The notes under the pieces were generated by a model, which worked only from the letters and a program-made list of their open reading frames with translations, was not told the DNA's origin and did not search any database. 63,613 nucleotides of DNA, from assembly GCA_945889475.1 (NCBI GenBank), contig CAMDBT010000008.1, forward strand, positions 1 through 63,613, read 5' to 3'. Shown one piece after another: positions 62,514 through 63,613 of the stretch (position 1 is its first letter; each line of letters opens with the position of its first letter). The position numbers and the translations under genes were made by a program. The DNA is from Bifidobacterium breve (lineage in GTDB: Bacteria > Actinomycetota > Thermoleophilia > Solirubrobacterales > Solirubrobacteraceae).

Positions 62514-62565
62514 TTGCAGCTCGCAGGGTTATTGACCGAGCTTCGCTGCTAACCTCCTGCGCTGC

Positions 62566-62961
62566 ATGCCAACGACTAGCCAACTTATTCGCAAGGGTCG
62601 TACGCCCAAGCCGAAGAAGCTCTCGACGCCTGGACTTAAGTCCGGCAAAGGCCGTAAGACGAAGGTTGCCGCTCCACAGCGCCGTGGCGTCTGCACCCGC
62701 GTTTATACGACCACGCCGAAGAAGCCAAACTCAGCACTGCGCAAGGTGGCTCGCGTTCGTATCACCGGCGGCGCAGAGGTAACCGCTTACATCCCTGGCG
62801 AAGGCCACAACCTCCAGGAGCACTCCGTGGTGCTCGTTCGCGGCGGCCGCGTCAAGGACCTTCCAGGTGTTCGCTACAAGGTCGTCCGTGGCACGCTAGA
62901 TGCCTCCGGCGTGAGCGATCGCAAGCAATCGCGCAGCATGTACGGCGTGAAGAAGGCATAG
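62566..62961 (+). CDS. rpsL: 30S ribosomal protein S12
   Basis: 131 residues. It contains the decoding-centre loop [20 protein letters not shown] and [20 protein letters not shown], both normal, so the streptomycin-relevant lysines are of the sensitive type. Near the N-terminus the segment [18 protein letters not shown] is about 7 residues longer than the usual LKGSPQRRG. It forms the start of the rpsL-rpsG pair; fusA and tuf would be expected after the window end. Confidence 0.98.
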   Translation: MPTTSQLIRKGRTPKPKKLSTPGLKSGKGRKTKVAAPQRRGVCTRVYTTTPKKPNSALRKVARVRITGGAEVTAYIPGEGHNLQEHSVVLVRGGRVKDLPGVRYKVVRGTLDASGVSDRKQSRSMYGVKKA

Positions 62962-62968
62962 AGAACGA

Positions 62969-63436
62969 ATGCGGCGCAACGCAGCCCAACTTCGTCCGGT
63001 TCCGCCGGATCCGATTCACCGCTCGCGGCTGGTTCAGCAGGTAGTCAACAAGGTGATGCTTGATGGCAAGAAGTCGACCGCCGAAGCGATCGTTTATGAC
63101 GCGTTGGCGATCCTCGCCGAGAAGAGCGGCAAGGACGCCGTTGAGGCGCTCGAAGAGTCGATCGTCTCACTAACCCCTTCGCTTGAAGTCCGTTCCCGCC
63201 GTGTTGGCGGCGCCACATACCAGGTGCCGGTTGAGGTTCACGCCCGCCGCGCCCGCACGCTCGCCGTCCGCTGGCTGGTTGAGTTCGCACGCGCCCGCCG
63301 TGAGAAGACGATGGCGCAGCGCCTCGCAGCAGAGCTGCTCGAGGCGCAGACGCAGCAGGGCGGCGCTTACAAGCGCAAGGACGACATCTACCGCATGGCC
63401 CAGGCCAACAAGGCCTTCGCGCACTACCGCTGGTAG
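62969..63436 (+). CDS. rpsG: 30S ribosomal protein S7
   Basis: 155 residues, standard S7: [40 protein letters not shown] and [10 protein letters not shown] at the end. It organises the 3' major domain of 16S rRNA. It starts 7 bases after the rpsL stop. The 177 bases after it hold only a short hairpin at 63464-63478. Confidence 0.98.
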   Translation: MRRNAAQLRPVPPDPIHRSRLVQQVVNKVMLDGKKSTAEAIVYDALAILAEKSGKDAVEALEESIVSLTPSLEVRSRRVGGATYQVPVEVHARRARTLAVRWLVEFARARREKTMAQRLAAELLEAQTQQGGAYKRKDDIYRMAQANKAFAHYRW

Positions 63437-63463
63437 TCGCTGCTCGCGGTAACTGCCCGCACA

Positions 63464-63478
63464 CGTCGCGCAGCGACG
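63464..63478. terminator. Short hairpin downstream of rpsG
   Basis: CGTCGC (63464-63469) and GCGACG (63473-63478) form a 6-bp stem around a 3-base loop, 27 bases after the rpsG stop. No T-run follows, so it is at most a weak terminator or processing site. Confidence 0.3.
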
Positions 63479-63613
63479 CGCCCTAGAAGGCCGAATTACT
63501 TCGATCCTTTGCTAGTATCGGGCTTCGTTCGGTGTAGCGCGTTGTTGATTCTCGCGCTGCACCGGCGATTCGATTGCCTAAAGATGGAACGATTTACGAC
63601 ATAGCGCGCGGTC

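Noticed and set aside
63496-63518. TTACTT and TAGTAT hexamers as a promoter
   Set aside because: The spacing is only 11 bases, too short for a sigma-70 type promoter.

Overview
The window is about 63.6 kb of GC-rich DNA (roughly 60-65 % by eye) from a bacterial chromosome, most likely a deep-branching actinomycete of the Thermoleophilia/Solirubrobacterales type. This placement is inferred from three things: the rpmG-secE-nusG-rplK-rplA-rplJ-rplL / rpoB-rpoC / rpsL-rpsG order; actinobacterial families such as the TAP-like exported alpha/beta hydrolase, a DUF4333-like lipoprotein, MMPL transporter and SHOCT membrane protein; and lineage-style acidic extensions on SecE, L10 and RpoB. No 16S rRNA gene is present to confirm it. 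There is no phage, IS element or CRISPR array.

Region 1 (1-22243) is a dense nitrogen-scavenging locus. On the plus strand it starts inside a GlnT-like glutamine synthetase homologue. A DUF1116 protein (relative of E. coli AllG/YlbE), a ureohydrolase with an altered first metal motif (GGDDS) and a flavodoxin-fold reductase follow. A 1249-residue PocR-GAF-PucR type regulator and a second GlnT-like enzyme (with a conserved glutamate-site Arg replaced by Gly) lie on the minus strand. A second, canonical ureohydrolase then overlaps a GroEL-like chaperonin with a histidine-rich tail. Next comes a complete urease operon, ureAB-ureC-ureG-ureD-ureE-ureF, on the minus strand. Divergent from it are an RbsABC-type importer and an aquaporin. 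Similar GTAC-N8-GTAC palindromes lie in the two divergent promoter regions (about 9643-9668 and 17532-17554). My reading is that a guanidino or ureido compound is imported and cleaved to urea by the ureohydrolases. Urea goes to ammonia by urease, and the GS-like enzymes ligate ammonia or an amine. The chaperonin may be dedicated to folding or nickel loading of these metalloenzymes. This is an inference; the substrate is not known.

Region 2 (22296-31707) is a block of exported proteins: a small secreted protein, an FKBP lipoprotein, a polysaccharide deacetylase, a 3D-domain protein, a clan-A-like glycosidase, tRNA-Thr(GGT), a TAP-like peptidase/hydrolase, a pentapeptide-repeat phospholipase D-like protein and a DUF4333-like lipoprotein.

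Region 3 (31747-45656) is mostly membrane and lipid functions: a cation/proton antiporter, an MMPL transporter, a quinone oxidoreductase, a secreted propeller-like protein with a DPS/NPS repeat linker, a fatty acid desaturase, a SHOCT membrane protein, a holin-like/phosphodiesterase fusion, an acyltransferase, a class I amidotransferase and an MFS transporter.

Region 4 (45786-63436) is the core information-processing cluster. rpmG, secE, nusG, rplK, rplA, rplJ and rplL end in a strong terminator. A K+ channel-like gene separates rplL from rpoB-rpoC. After rpoC come a HAD-like protein, a DMT-family protein and a class III aminotransferase-alanine dehydrogenase pair, then rpsL-rpsG. No gene-free stretch exceeds about 250 bases.
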